Shown: piece by piece, positions 50,842 to 62,974 of the stretch
Layout of the letters: each line of letters begins with the position of its first letter
Position numbering within the stretch: the stretch's first letter is position 1
DNA from: Paragorgia papillata
Lineage: Eukaryota > Cnidaria > Anthozoa > Scleralcyonacea > Coralliidae
Direction: 5' to 3'
Assembly: GCA_035771165.1 (NCBI GenBank)
Contig: JAWNZC010000409.1
Location: 372,001-436,000 of the forward strand
DNA: 64,000 bases
Notes under the pieces: model-generated
What the model was told of the DNA's origin: nothing
Database searches by the model: none
What the model saw: only the letters and a program-made list of their open reading frames with translations
Program-made: the position numbers and the translations under genes

Positions 50842-51136
50842 TTTGTTTTGATCTAAATAATGATTAAATACTGTCATGACCTTATTATAATTATAATTAT
50901 TATTTCTATAATTTAAATGAAAATCGTTTTTATTTTTTAAAACATGAGTGTCCAACAGAGAGCAAGACTATAATGAATGAAGAAGTTCATCTTTCTTTTG
51001 AAACAACGGAATATTTTTTTAAATTTCAAGGGCTGTTTTTACCCGAGGCAAACAGCTCGGTAAGCAAGATAGCCTGGTGAAAGTTTTAAAGTGGGATAGT
51101 TTCTCGCTCGCGTTTCTATGTATATTATCCCGGCTA

Positions 51137-51146
51137 AATAATAATA

Positions 51147-51195
<49 letters not shown>
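51137..51195. repeat. (ATA)n microsatellite, LINE tail
   Basis: A run of ATA/ATT trinucleotides that is the 3' tail (minus strand) of the LINE fragment to its right. Confidence 0.95.
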
Positions 51196-51870
51196 GTTTA
51201 TTAGCATTTCCACGTGGTGGCTCTTCGAATGCTAAGTAGTTAGTTACAGAGTAATAAAGACAAAAGTCATCAGTTCTATTCTAGCTAATTTACAATAACA
51301 AAATACAAATATTAATCGAGGAATACATGATGTACTAATATGCAATAATAAATTGACTAATGGTGACAACGTACATGATAACAAAAAAGTGGCTGAACAA
51401 AATAGTTATCTAAAACTAAGGTAACAATTATATCGAATGGTAGCATATATACAGAGATCAAAAAGTACATTAACCTGTTAATGGCCTCATTTATAAAATG
51501 TACTTTGGTATTGTGGTAAAACTCATAATGGTCATTGCAGGATCTGATGTTATGCGGAAGATTATTGAATGCACTTGACGTGTTATCTTGAAAGGTGCCG
51601 GACTCGCGGGGAACTGACAATTTAAAGTGCGGGTACATACTGTTGGAGTTTTAGATACATTGGCCAGTGAACACGTGTTAGAGATTTAAATGCAAGATTG
51701 CACACATGGAATTTCCTACGTTCTAGTATAGGGAGCCAGTTTAGTTTCAATATATTGGACATATCAGCGAATCTGTTTAAAACAAAACCAGCAGCAGCCA
51801 ATTGAACACTGAGGTAAGCAGCAATAGGATCAGTTACAGCATCATTGTAGTCAATTTTTTATAAGACTAA
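51196..51870 (-). mobile_element. LINE 3' fragment (same family as 27411), minus strand
   Basis: The minus strand encodes SVQLAAAGFVLNRFADMSN, LNWLPILERRKFHVCNLAFK, then LSVPRESGTFQDNTSSAFNN and LPHNIRSCNDHYEFY, ending in (ATA)n. It has frameshifts and is 5' truncated. The match to GTFQDSAAKCFNVLPDNIRS at 27411 places both in one family. Confidence 0.85.
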
Positions 51871-51949
51871 ACTTTTTGCCAGTTGTTTCCTAACTTTTAA
51901 AGGTGCAAAGTTCTTGATCTTCCTAAGTGTAGCAAGCGTAAACTCACCC

Positions 51950-52515
51950 GTCTCCTTAAATATCCGTGCAAATTTATCATAAACTGGAAAACTACTGAAT
52001 CGAACTGTTTTGTTTCATGTAAAGACCCAACACCCACAGAATATCAAAGCTCTGTTGTTTATAAGTTTTCATGTCCCGGTTGTGAACATGCCTATATTGG
52101 TAAAACTGATCGTTGCCTATTACCCGCATCAAAGAACACGCCACTAACCCGAATTCAGAAATCCATTACCACATCGCATCTTGTGAATACTTTCACCATA
52201 TAAAAACTCTGATATAACCCTCTCCGGATACAGACGCGACTATAATCTGTAATTTATATCAACTAATTTTTAACAATTGTAAAATAATAGATAAAGCCGT
52301 TCACAGGTCTTTGTTGCTTTTTAAAGAATCCCTTGCCATCCGTCGACAAAAGCCGGAACTTAACCATGGAACTAAAGCCTCTAGAGAATTAGTAATCTTC
52401 TGCTAATACCTAACTTGATATATCTCATATATCCTCACTATAAATATGACTGTAACCGTCACAACCACAGCATTCCTGATGATGGCTACAATTTAGTCGA
52501 AACGTTGAATTACTA
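51950..52515 (+). mobile_element. Penelope-like element fragment with GIY-YIG domain
   Basis: Plus-strand frames read VVYKFSCPGCEHAYIGKTD, then after shifts KEHATNPNSEIHYHIASCEY, RSLLLFKESLAIRRQKPELN and HGTKASRELVIFC with a stop. The CxxC and AYIGKT motifs match the C-terminal GIY-YIG endonuclease of Penelope-like elements. The 3' tail has CCTGATGATGGCTACAATTT and GTCGAAACGTTG. The reverse transcriptase is missing. Confidence 0.85.
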
Positions 52516-52593
52516 AAATGTTTACTATTTTCGGAGTTACCGTTGTTTTGTATTTAATCAAAATACTCAGTGGTTCCCGTAATTTTTATCTAG

Positions 52594-52743
52594 CTACAAT
52601 CTTGGACAATAATAGTTGTAACAGTCAACCCCTCCCCCCAGATTTAATGTTGTTATATGAAACTCCAGTCCAACATTGTTTCATTTCGGTCAACATTGAA
52701 TCGGGGGGAGGGGGTGTTACAACATTATTGTCCAAGATTGTAG
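52594..52743. mobile_element. 150 bp MITE with CTACAATCTTGGACAATAAT termini
   Basis: CTACAATCTTGGACAATAAT at the left pairs with ATTATTGTCCAAGATTGTAG at the right. Pairing continues with few mismatches through CCCCTCCCCCC/GGGGGGAGGGG for about 60 bp per arm. Its outer 15 bp match the in-frame MITE at 41785 apart from one base, so both belong to one family. Confidence 0.9.
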
Positions 52744-53780
52744 GTCCATGGAAGATTGTATTGCCTTTGGCAAGTTCTTGCTCCCCTGCCCTCTTATTGT
52801 TCCGGCGTCCCTGCATGTGTATAAATTTTTATACTTTCTCGGTTTTCGAGTGATTTGCACGAAACGCAAATTTCAAGATAGGTCACTTAAGCTTTTTTCG
52901 ATGTATTGCCGATATTTTTCTAAGACGTGGCAAAAAATTATCGACTGAGGTGGTAGGTGCACATCCAAATGAACACAGATTCCAATTAATTTAACAATGA
53001 TATCTCGATTTTGAGACTCATCATACTCATCACCGCTACCAGTAGGTACCGTGTCTGTAGGAAACGTGTCTGTATATCTTATCTTCAGATTTAACCAACG
53101 AACAAAATATTATGCAGAAACTATGTATGTATACCATATACTAAAGTTTGGTTGTAAGTTTATACTATTAAAAAGGCTCTAGATCAAAATTTCCTTAATG
53201 AACTAACATTCCATGATTTAGACCCCGAAGAATTTATTAAAGCAACCGGGGCATGGGTTTTCTCCTTGATATAAGCCCCCTACTTGAATCCAAAGATCTT
53301 TTCAAAGATATATTCGAAAGTCCAGAAAGAGAAGACGACTTGCAGAAGAATTCGCATGAAAATTATATTGAATCAAAATATTATTCTATCAAACAAACTG
53401 GAAATCTCTTTGATAAGGCAATTAAACGACCTTGACGTTCTATGTTGATTTTAACATGCGGAGCCTTTCTAAGCGAAAGAAACGAAACAGACAGAAAATA
53501 GTGTACGTCCGCTGGGGGAGTTGGGCTTTATGTTACTGAAGAATAAAAATTCAATAGAAGACGTGACCTGGAGTTAATTGCTGATGGCGTTAATTGCTGG
53601 ATTAAACTTACCCGTAAAAGACAAAAAAAAATATTGTAATTTGTTGCATATATCGCCTTTCAATGATCGAGCCCAGTTTCTTGATATCCTGACGGACAAG
53701 ATGACTAAACTAAACAATAAGGGGCGCGAGAGATATTAAATTTTAAATTTGAATTTTTATCAAAATATATAAAGTCGCAC
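52744..53780. other. Intergenic stretch
   Basis: No supported gene. A 60-codon frame at 53253-53435 has no motif, and CCACCGGGG-like inverted bits near 53225-53252 are too short to call. Confidence 0.4.
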
Positions 53781-53789
53781 CAGAGGTAA

Positions 53790-54620
53790 ATTGTATATAT
53801 TTACACAAAAATTTAAGATATGTGACAAATTAGGGTTATATTACAAAACGGTCAAAAGAAAATTAAACTTTTAAAAGACAAAACAGTCAAAATCCTCAGA
53901 AATGGTCAAAAGGGGAGTACAATTTTTAATTTAAATTAAAAACAAACTTTGCATTTTCAAACCTACTCAACGCTTGTCATCCTTCTTACGTTTCAAAGAC
54001 CGTATTCCATTACGTTTAAAATCTCCTGTTGTATATAAATTTAAGTGTCAACGCTGTGAATCATTGTATATTGGTGAGACCTCTCGCCACTTACACACGC
54101 GGGTTTCTGAACATATGGGAATTTCGCCATATACTGGCAAAACGGTTTCTAACACCTATTTGTCAAGTGTTCTGGCTCATTACAAGTCCACTCAGCATCT
54201 TATTTCCTTTGATGACTTTTCTATTTTGACGTCTTGCTCTTCCTCTTTCGAATTGTTTCTTAGAGAGAGCTTACTCATTAGTAAACTTAATCCTTCTCTT
54301 AATAATAATATAAGATCTGTCCCATTATATTAAACCTATTTTAGTTTTTTTTTAGTTTTTTATTTTTCTCATTATCTCATATCATTTTACACCGACTATT
54401 TTTGTTTGTTTTTAATCCCCTTTTGACCGTTTCTGAGGTTTTTGACTGTTTTGTATTTTAAATGTTTAATCTTCTTTTGACCGTTTTGTAATATAGCACT
54501 AATTTGTAACACATCTTAAGTTTTTGTGTAAATATATATATACACGTATATATTCAAAGTAAATCATAATTATAATCACTCTGATGATGTTTCTAGTTGC
54601 AACGAAACGTTAGTTTTTTT
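53790..54620 (+). mobile_element. Penelope-like element with GIY-YIG domain and inverted flank
   Basis: An intact frame, 53974-54333, encodes SPVVYKFKCQRCESLYIGET, SRHLHTRVSEHMG and FELFLRESLLISKLNPSLNN with a stop, the GIY-YIG domain. The 3' UTR at 54415-54540 (CCCCTTTTGACCG, TTTTTGACTGTTTTGTATTT, CACATCTTAAGTTTTTGTGT) also occurs in inverted orientation before the coding part, at 53790-53925. The tail carries ACTCTGATGATGTTTC and AACGAAACGTTAG. Mixed-orientation partial copies are characteristic of Penelope-like elements. Confidence 0.9.
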
Positions 54621-54683
54621 CACTCTGAGTGAAAATGGATCTCGTCCAATCAGAGCATGCCGTGCATAGGACACCTGGTACTG

Positions 54684-54733
<50 letters not shown>
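54684..54733. repeat. (TA)n microsatellite
   Basis: About 25 TA dinucleotides. Confidence 0.97.
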
Positions 54734-54799
54734 CAGACAAATTTATGACATGGACAAATTTATTTATCAGAAGCAATTTTACAATATAAACACTATCTT

Positions 54800-57180
54800 G
54801 CAGATAGCAAAATCTAATCGAGGCCGGACGCATTGATAATACAGTATATATAATTTATAGATTTTAATTTAAGATTTTAAGATGTTGATTTTAGAAGCCA
54901 TGTCTATCAGAGTAATTCAGAGTAATATGACTGTGACTTTTAAATACATAACGAGTTCTAAATTTGTAGCACATACAATATGATGTGATAATACACAGAA
55001 TGATGTGTATTGTCAGACCATATCGCATAGGTAATCCCAATAAAATTTGATAAATGTATATTAAATCAAGCTTGTTTAGCAATAATTAGCTATTATTTTA
55101 ACCAGAATGGGCCGGGTGTATCAACGTAAGCATCATTCTCGAAAACCTGCATTAATAAATTGTGTAGCCTATAGTTTTGAAATTGTTGTTTGGTAGTTTT
55201 CTAAGTTCATCAGGGATGCTGTTGCACATATTTACTCCAATTCTTGAAAATGAATTTTTTTGTTGATTTGGAATTCAATCTCGACTACTTAACGAAAGAA
55301 TTACCCATTGAAGAAGACCTAGGGTTATAAGTATGTGCATTTTTTGAGTGTGTGAATAAGTCTGAGATATTGTGTGGAGCCACATCATTAAAAACGTCAT
55401 GCATTAGGATTGAAACATATTTAAAGTAAAGCATATTTGAAGGAATTATATTCGGAGAGATAAAAAAGGAATTGTATGAGATCTCTAGTGTGCAAAGTGC
55501 ATGAGACGAAGAGCACGCCGCTTCTGTAAGATAGAGATCTTATTTACGTGTGTATGTGCAGCTTGTCCCCAGGCATGTAAACCATAAGCCAAATATGGGA
55601 AAATCAAGGACCATTAAATATTTTGTAAACCGCTTATAGGAACAAAATGCCGAAGTCTGGCAATGACACCACTGAATCGTTTAACTAATTTTGGATGCGA
55701 CATGACAAATGTAGTATTTGCATGTTAGGTTTTTATCAATTAGAACTCCTAAATATTTAACATAGTCTTTACATTCCAAAGAGGTAGACAGATTTGCACC
55801 ATGATAACAAAATTAACATAGTTAATCCTTTTTTGGTATGGATAAAATATAACAAAATTAGATTTTATGATGTAGAGCGACAATTTGTTTGTTGATAGCC
55901 AATGTTTAATATTAGTCAATTCAGTGTTTACAACTGTCTCCATCGATTTTATGTTCTTATCCGCATTTAATATATTCGTGTCATCAGCAAACAAATAAAA
56001 GTCGATTTTGTCAGAAGACTTATAAATATCGTTGATATATGAAATAATATAATATATAATATATAATATATAATTTTAATATATAATAGATAATATGCCT
56101 ACTCTTTCGGATACATTTGGGCCGATTTGAGTTACTTGAGTTCGCTCAATTAGGTATAAGAGGAGAACCAATCATTAATTGTTCCCCTAATGCCATAATA
56201 GTGAAGTTTTCATGATAAAGTTGAATGATCCACCGTATCAAATGTCTTTTTCAAATCAATGAAGATACCACATGAGTATAAATGTCTATCCATATTAGAC
56301 TGTATGCGGTTTACAATATCAAGAAGCGCATGCATGGTGGGTAGGACGTTTTTCACGAAAACCATACTGTGATTTATACAAGACATCACTTTTATCAAAA
56401 AAAGATTTGAGTCGACTTTACATCTTTTTTTTCAATAACTCGATTAAAAATCAAAAGCAACGAAATTGTTCTATATATAATTTCCAGGGTCTGTACCATC
56501 CGCGCCTTTATAAATCGGAATAACTTTGGCATGTTTTAATTTACTAGGATAAACACCTCAACTAATCGTATTGTTAATTATTATAGACAAAGGCATGGAT
56601 ATTATCTGCCTTGCACATTTCAATATACGACCTTGGGCAAGAGAATAGTCCACTGCATGGCTTTGTTGATAGGGGTCTGCATTATTTCCAATTCAATCTC
56701 GGAAGGAGAGACCGAATCAAAGACAAAAGACCCTGGCATATTAATTTCAGACAAGTAATTATTAAATTGTGTACTAGAATTTGGCATACTTGAAGCAAGT
56801 TTATTGCCACCGAGACAAAATGGTTATTAAAAATTTTGGCAATTTTCTTAGATGGATTTTTCGTTATCCTTAATTTATCGGGGCATTCAAGAGCATTCAT
56901 ATAGATAGATCTATTACTTTTTTTATTGCGGTTGTTAAGGGTATTTATGCCTTCCCATGTTTTTTTTTCATGTTATGTAGAGTTGATAATAAATCTTTTT
57001 ACTAAGCCGTGTAAGCAACAGAATTTTATTTCTGTATAATTGATATACTTGTTCTTATCTCCTGAATAAAATAGTCTATTTCTTACTTTGATTGATTTGA
57101 TCAGTCCATTTGTTATCCATGGTTTAGTTAATCGTTTCGCGAGTTGAAATTTATTTCTAAGGAGCATATTTATCTATTGT
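54800..57180 (-). mobile_element. Decayed LINE with reverse transcriptase, minus strand
   Basis: On the minus strand, from right to left: linker (KPWITNGLIKSIKVRNRLFY near 57120), RITKNPSKKIAKIFNNHF (56850), reverse transcriptase palm (GIFIDLKKTFDTVDHSTL near 56220), the catalytic box as MFADDTNI (near 55990), then RFSGVIARLRHFVP, GLHAWGQAAHTHVNKISILQ and RRALRLMHF (55400-55680). Many frameshifts and stops make it dead. It is the most complete LINE in the window, but the endonuclease is not visible. It resembles the L2/CR1 group. Confidence 0.88.
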
Positions 57181-57429
57181 TTTATTTAGTTTATTATTAA
57201 ACCCTGAAAACATTTTATCTACATTGTTTTTGTTTTCAGAAACTAAACGCTCACAGTTTATTCCCGAGAGATCAGTTAACAATTTCCTTTCAGAAAATTA
57301 TTATTATATATATATTCATTATTCAGAAATTCGTTGGACAGGAACAAATATCCTCATAATGCCTATTACTTTTAATGTTGAACGTATATACTCGTGTCTT
57401 TTTAAGTATTCTTCTTTTGTTACTTTATG

Positions 57430-57580
57430 TATAAATATAAACTTTATTCATAAATGGCGGCCGATTTATAATTATTTTATGTGCATGTTAATTTTCCCCA
57501 TGCCCCGTTGCCGGCCTCGTTATCCAGTGGGAAATTGAAAAGGATTTTTGCTATAAAACGAAGCTATGGGAGCTAATTTA
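57430..57580. repeat. Repeat shared with the intron duplication at 29731
   Basis: AAATGGCGGCCGATTTATAATT, GTGGGAAATTGAAAAGGA and CTATAAAACGAAGCTATGGG match AAATGACAGCCGACTTAAAA, GTGGGAAATTCAAAATAA and TTTAAAACGAAGTTATAAAA at 29860-30030 and 30390-30560, in the same order, so this is a dispersed repeat. Confidence 0.7.
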
Positions 57581-57858
57581 TTACTCGCGCTACATGTGGT
57601 AGACCGAGTCTAGGTTTCGGGTCCGTTCCTGTGTTTCTTTTTTCTGTGTCACAAAATTGCATTTTTGCACAATTTACTTCCGGTAATGCATTGCGACCGT
57701 TCGGCCTTGTTGTGTCATGCGTACCTTGATATCCGAGTCTTTCTTTCAAGTTTCAGTGGCGGTAACACGCACGCTGTTTCGCATGTTTTATTAGATGTGC
57801 GCAGACTACGCCAATTGCAAAAATCAGTAGCCCGAGTGAATGCCTGAGCAGGCGTCTT
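57581..57858. mobile_element. ACTCGGGCTACC element, short copy
   Basis: The left end TTACTCGCGCTACATGTGG with TAGACCGAGTCTAGGTTTCG and the right end AGTAGCCCGAGTGAATGCC with TGAGCAGGCGTC match the copies at 60651 and 61215. The left end can fold (ACTCGxGCTAC with GTAGACCGAGT). The interior differs from the other copies. Confidence 0.75.
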
Positions 57859-57962
57859 TTTTGCATATAAAACGCATATGAAGGAGATCTATTGCTTCGC
57901 TTTTTTTCTTCTTTCCATCAACGGTTGCTAACATAATTCCGGCATGTAAAATACCCTTGAAC

Positions 57963-58148
57963 CTAATTTAATATGATTTGCCAGTATACATTGACCCTAG
58001 CAACCATGTTTCTCAATTGAATATTTTGAAAATTCTCAAGGGAATAGATATTAACATGACTGCAGTAGTCAAAATGTGACAATATTAACTCATTATATAC
58101 TGAAATTAAAGTTGATTGGATTAAAAAAGCCTTCATACGACCAATCAT
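57963..58148 (-). mobile_element. LINE C-terminal fragment, minus strand
   Basis: The frame AFLIQSTLISVYNELILSHF, DYCSHV is the conserved block after the LINE catalytic domain (compare LILPHFDYCSMVWG at 31003). Only about 60 codons remain. Confidence 0.75.
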
Positions 58149-58216
58149 GTATATGGCAGATCTCTTTATTAGAAAGAATTAGCACTTCAAAATCATTCAG
58201 AGCATCTATGATTTAA

Positions 58217-58725
58217 AGTGCCTATAACGTCAATATTTTTTTAATAAATGATCGAGTTCGCCTTACCGAGAAAGTTCAAATGCGGTATAACAAAGCATTA
58301 ATAAATTAATTTTTTCAGATTTATCCGGCTTTAAACATTGCGTTTTGAAAGTTTGGCCAGGAGAAAAATGTCTGGGTTCGAATTGGCTTGGCCTTGTGAC
58401 GTCATAAGGGGAATAAAGCAAGTGATTGTTCTAAGGAAATCAACTGAAAATTAAGCTTGTCATCTGCTTATAAAATCGTTGTTGGACTTGAAAGAAGAAA
58501 ATTCTTGAGATAGTTTTGCATTTCTTTCCAATGACATTTTATAAATGTATGCGCTATGACGTCAAAAGGCTAATTCGTACTCAGACCTTTTTCTCCCCGT
58601 CAAACTGTTAAAAGCCGGATAAGTCTGAAAATATTCATTTCTTAATGTTTTGTTATACCACGTTTGAACTTTCTCGGTAAGGCGAACTCATTTATTAAAA
58701 AAGAGATTTTGACGTTATAGCCACT
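58217..58725. mobile_element. 509 bp MITE with ~115 bp diverged terminal inverted repeats
   Basis: The left arm (AGTGCCTATAACGTCAATAT, GTTCGCCTTACCGAGAAAGT, ATTTATCCGGCTTTAA) pairs with the right arm (TTAAAAGCCGGATAAGTCTG, ACTTTCTCGGTAAGGCGAAC, TTGACGTTATAGCCACT). TTAA or TAA flanks both ends. There is no coding sequence inside, and it looks like an old element mobilised in trans. Confidence 0.9.
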
Positions 58726-60600
58726 TAACAAATTAACACAATAGTTGTTTTCAATCAAAACTGTTGCAATCGAAAGTGCAGCCATTTGTAATTTAGTACT
58801 ACAAGCAGCGAAATCTGCAAATACACTTACTGTCCTTATACGATAATTCTAAAGACTTTAGACTCGTAAACTAAACTGACAACGAACACAATTATTGTGT
58901 ACTCAAGATAATCTTACCACGGTGACATTCGTTACCATTTAAACCAGTCCGATCCGGGAAAGGACGGAGTAAAAACTAAAAAAAATGTTTTTACTAGGCT
59001 TATATGCAACACAAAGTTATAGCCAATCAGTAAGATATAGACATAATTATTTTTATCCAAACACAAAGTAAAGTGGCATGACGTAGTGTTACAAAGTGGC
59101 ACAAAGTGGCATGACGTAGGTTATATCGGTAAATAACTTGTATGAATCATAGCAACTTTATTCTCGATTTTTTCTTGAAACACTGATTCGTTGGAGAAGC
59201 TATACATAAATAACTTAGATGAGTTCTCTACCACGGTACCAAACACCACCACGAAATTAAAAAAAGACAACTTGGTCTACGCCTCGCTTTTGTCAGTCAA
59301 ATCTCGTGAGGGTGTTGGATACCTTGGTAAACATGTTGACAACGTTTTAATTCTAGAAAGATATTACATTCGAAAATACATTGGACTGGTAACATACCTT
59401 TCACAACAAAATACCAAATCGAATTGTTTGTTGCAATAATACAATCGCGATCGAGTTTGGGAGTTTCAGAATAAACACCCTTTAATATAGCTGATGAGCA
59501 AGTTAATAATAGGACAGGAAGTTGTAGTGGAACCAAATCCGCTGGTTTCCTAAACTTGCGTTGTGGCTATTTATAACATAGTATGAGGTCGTTGTTATAA
59601 CGCAGAGTAAGGTCTTTTGGGTAATGCGTCAAACTGAGGTCTGGCAGATCAAGTAGCATTTTTAGCATACCTAATTTAGATCTATTATCAGGCCTTAAAC
59701 ATCTGATGACATTAGGTCTGTTCAAAAAAATGTAGTGACCTCTGATGACAGACTGATCGATGGCCACAGATTGTGACCGAATCAACAGACCTATTGCAGC
59801 CTAACGTGGTCAGTCGTGGACAGGCTGAGTGCTTCCTGAAACCTGGTGTGGCGTCAAAGAGTAGGTGTGTCATCTCTGATGAACACAACAAGATGTATCA
59901 GATCTGTTATGTTGTTGTGTGTGATATGTCATAAAGTAGTGTTCTTTTCCCTCTTTGAATCGCCAAGATTTTTAATATGGAGGAGAACGTGATGGACATA
60001 ACGTATGATAAAGTAATAAAACATAGGGACCCAATGGTCGACTCGTGGATACAATGATGCTGACAAGCATCATGGCAGATCTAGATTTCGAAAATAAATT
60101 AGCTTGGAATTGAAATTGAGATTTCCCAATTTATTTTTTATTTTATAATTTATTTTTTAATTAATTTTTATTTTTTATTTATAATTTTCCCAATTTATTT
60201 AAACATTAGAATATTTTTTTACGTCAGCTGGTTTTTCCACTCTTGAACTCAACTAAAAATGTTGACTGGAACAGCACCTGAACTTATTCATTATTAATTG
60301 AGGTATCGATTCAAGAGGGATTGTAGACGAGATTTATTTTATTTAAATGGACGTAACAACAGTGTTGTCCGGACAATGAGCTGCTAGTCAATCCTCTGAC
60401 TTCAAAACAGTAGTTCAACAACATAAAGTACCTAAAATCTTTCTGTTCAATAGCACAAATTTGAAAGCTAGAACATGTGGTTTGTCAGGAGAACTCATAC
60501 CGTTTGCTTTAGAACAGGTTTGAACAAAATCCATTCAGTATCATCTATACTTTTAACACTAGTAATACCCAAATCAACAATTCCTGTGAACTTCTCTTAT
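58726..60600. other. Intergenic stretch without supported genes
   Basis: Contains a small local duplication (AAAGTGGCATGACGTAG, twice near 59070-59120) and an AT-rich TTTTTAATTTATTTTTA-type tract at 60120-60200. Open frames at 59191-59439 and 59567-59785 lack motifs, and the first lacks an ATG. Confidence 0.5.
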
Positions 60601-60602
60601 AA

Positions 60603-60650
60603 TTACTCGGGCTACCTGTGGTAGCCGAGTCTAGGTTTCGGCTCCGTTTA
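60603..60650. repeat. Solo left end of the ACTCGGGCTACC element
   Basis: TTACTCGGGCTACCTGTGG and CCGAGTCTAGGTTTCGGCTC occur here once and then again immediately at 60651. Confidence 0.85.
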
Positions 60651-61213
60651 TTACTCGGGCTACCTGCGGTAGACCGAGTCTAGGTTTCGGCTCCGTTATT
60701 ATTATTATGACGATGTTTCGAATTGGCAATCATTATGTCATCCCGCCAGGCTTTGCGAAACTGATGCGTGCTAAAATGCTAATTAATCTTCATACGTTCT
60801 TTTTTCGCTTTCCTGATGTCTAGATCTGATCAAGTTGTTTGAAGTGAAGTGAAGTGTTCTTTCTTGGACGTGTTCAGTGTGTTCACAGACGTAGTTATTG
60901 TTCAGTAATAACACTGGCAGGTATCTTGATCTTATATACACTTACAATCGCTGATTAAACATGATCGTGCTGTGTTGATAACACCCGAAGGGACTCGACA
61001 TATGAATGCTGTGTGGAAAAGGAAATACGTTAAATACAGGCAATCGTGTTTTGTGTATTGCGAATTGTGTTTTCTATCGGATAATTAGATTGTGTTTTGA
61101 CTATTTTTTGTGTTACCAATGATGTTTAGACTTTTATAGATTTTAGCACTGTATACGATGTAATTGCAGCTGTGACTTTGCAGTAGCCCGAGTGAACGCC
61201 CGAGCAGGCGTCT
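60651..61213. mobile_element. ACTCGGGCTACC element, complete copy
   Basis: The left end TTACTCGGGCTACCTGCGG folds with TAGACCGAGT. The right end is AGTAGCCCGAGTGAACGCC followed by CGAGCAGGCGTC. The interior includes ATGTTTCGAATTGGCAATCA, a (GAAGT)n stretch and CCCGAAGGGACTCGACAT, all repeated in the next copy. No protein is recognised. Confidence 0.85.
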
Positions 61214-61214
61214 T

Positions 61215-61815
61215 GTTACTCGGGCTACCTGTGGTAGGCCGAGTCTATAGGATTCGGCTCCGTTCTTCATATTATTTTTATTTTGTCGATGTTTCGAATT
61301 GGCAATCATTACGTCATCCCGTCAGGCTTTGTGAAACTGATGCGTGCTAAAATGCTAATCTTCATACGTTCTTTCTTCGCTTTCCTTATGTCTGATCAAG
61401 TTAACGTTGTTTGAAGTGAAGTGAAGTGAAGTGAAGTGAAATGTTCTTTCTTGGACGCGTTCAGTTTGTTCGCAGACATAGATATTGTTCAGTAATTTCG
61501 AATCGCTGGCAGGTATCTTGATCTTATAATTATACGCTTACAATCGCTGACTAAACATGATCGTGCTGTGTTGATATTTAACACCCGAAGGGACTCGACA
61601 TGATATGAACGCTGTGTGGAAATATCTTAAATACAGGCAATATATGAACGCTGTGTGGAAATATCTTAACTAGACAGGCAATCGTGTTTTGTGTATTGCG
61701 AATTCGTTTTCTATCGGATAATTAGATTGTATTTTGACTATTTTCGGTGACGAAGGACGTTTAGACTTTTATAGATTTTAGCACTGCATGCGATGTGATT
61801 GTAGCTGCGAGTTTG
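61215..61815. mobile_element. ACTCGGGCTACC element, second tandem copy lacking its right end
   Basis: It follows the previous copy after one base and repeats its interior (GATGTTTCGAATTGGCAATC, a longer GTGAA run, CCCGAAGGGACTCGACATG). It contains its own internal duplication of GAACGCTGTGTGGAAATATC near 61608-61665. The AGTAGCCCGAGTGAACGCC end is missing. Confidence 0.85.
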
Positions 61816-62340
61816 CATGAAAACCATTGCAAACAAAATCCAAGATGTGAGAACACAAGGAAGATTCATGAAGATGACAGACTTTAAGGAAACAGTTTGT
61901 TGACTTATAACAGTATTTTATATTTTGCATTATTATTTATAAATAATTAATATATATAAATATATATAAATAATTATATAATAATAATATATTTATATTA
62001 CTAAACGAGTTGTATATTTGTTATGCTGAGTAGGGAGCTTGTATACACATGTATGTTCTACAGTATGTACAATTTGTGTTTTTACTGACTGTTGCTTGTC
62101 TTTGAGTTTGAGATCGGCAATGGACAGTAGTCTTATTGATCCATTAGGATTTATATTCAAAGTGCTTTGAACCTTTGAGTGATGTAATTTTGTGACAAGT
62201 ATGTTATCCATATCTTGATGTTCATTTTGATACTGTATAAATTTTGATGCATAGATTGAGTAAAAAGATATTCATCATACAAACAACTTTGAACCAGTCA
62301 TGTTCCTCATATATATACAGTAATACTTTAATGACGTGCT
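61816..62340. other. Intergenic stretch with an AT-rich core
   Basis: 61920-62000 is almost pure A and T (TATATAAATATATATAAATA). No gene is recognised. Confidence 0.5.
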
Positions 62341-62349
62341 GGCAATTAT

Positions 62350-62945
62350 AACATCAGCAGCCAAGTGTGTGTTATATGCGGATGGTACCAAAATGTAAAG
62401 AGAAATTAGATTATCTGACATTCAACTACAGTACTAGCACGGCAGAGTTGAAGAGCCTTCCCAACATGCTCTAAAGCAAAAACATGGAATCAGGATTCAT
62501 GTTGTATGAAGATATTGCATAGATGTAGGGTGCCGGTATACTTACTAGTCACCTATTGCATATTTGCTAGTGCATCTGTACCTGGCCCACACATGTGAAG
62601 TTTGGGCACCTCTGACAATAACTAAAATCAGTAAGGTACTAAGGTTGAAAGACTACAATGCAGGGCAACTAAATATATTTTAAGTTTTTGAACTGGCGGG
62701 ATGATTTATCATACAATCTGAAAGATCATCTGAAAACAGTTAATTTACTACTATACTATTATCATACTGGCATGACTTGAAATATTTTATCTATTTGAAA
62801 CGTTATACAGGTCACTATAATATTCCTATTAATAGTTTTGTGCAACTCAATAATTTAGTCAGAATCACTAGAAACAGTTCAGAACTAGATGTACTAGTTT
62901 CTAAGTGCTGTACTAAACTTTTTAAGCTAGTTAATACTTGAACTG
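62350..62945 (+). mobile_element. LINE remnant with altered catalytic box
   Basis: The plus strand reads AAKCVLYADGTKM at about 62352-62396, the reverse-transcriptase YADD box with its second Asp changed to Gly and a stop right after. It then reads LAHTCEVWAPLTITKISKVL, SYWHDLKYFIYLKRYTGHYN and LVRITRNSSELDVLVSKCCT. It is heavily interrupted and dead. Confidence 0.82.
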
Positions 62946-62974
62946 TACATATATTTAAACTTTGGAGTAGTCAG

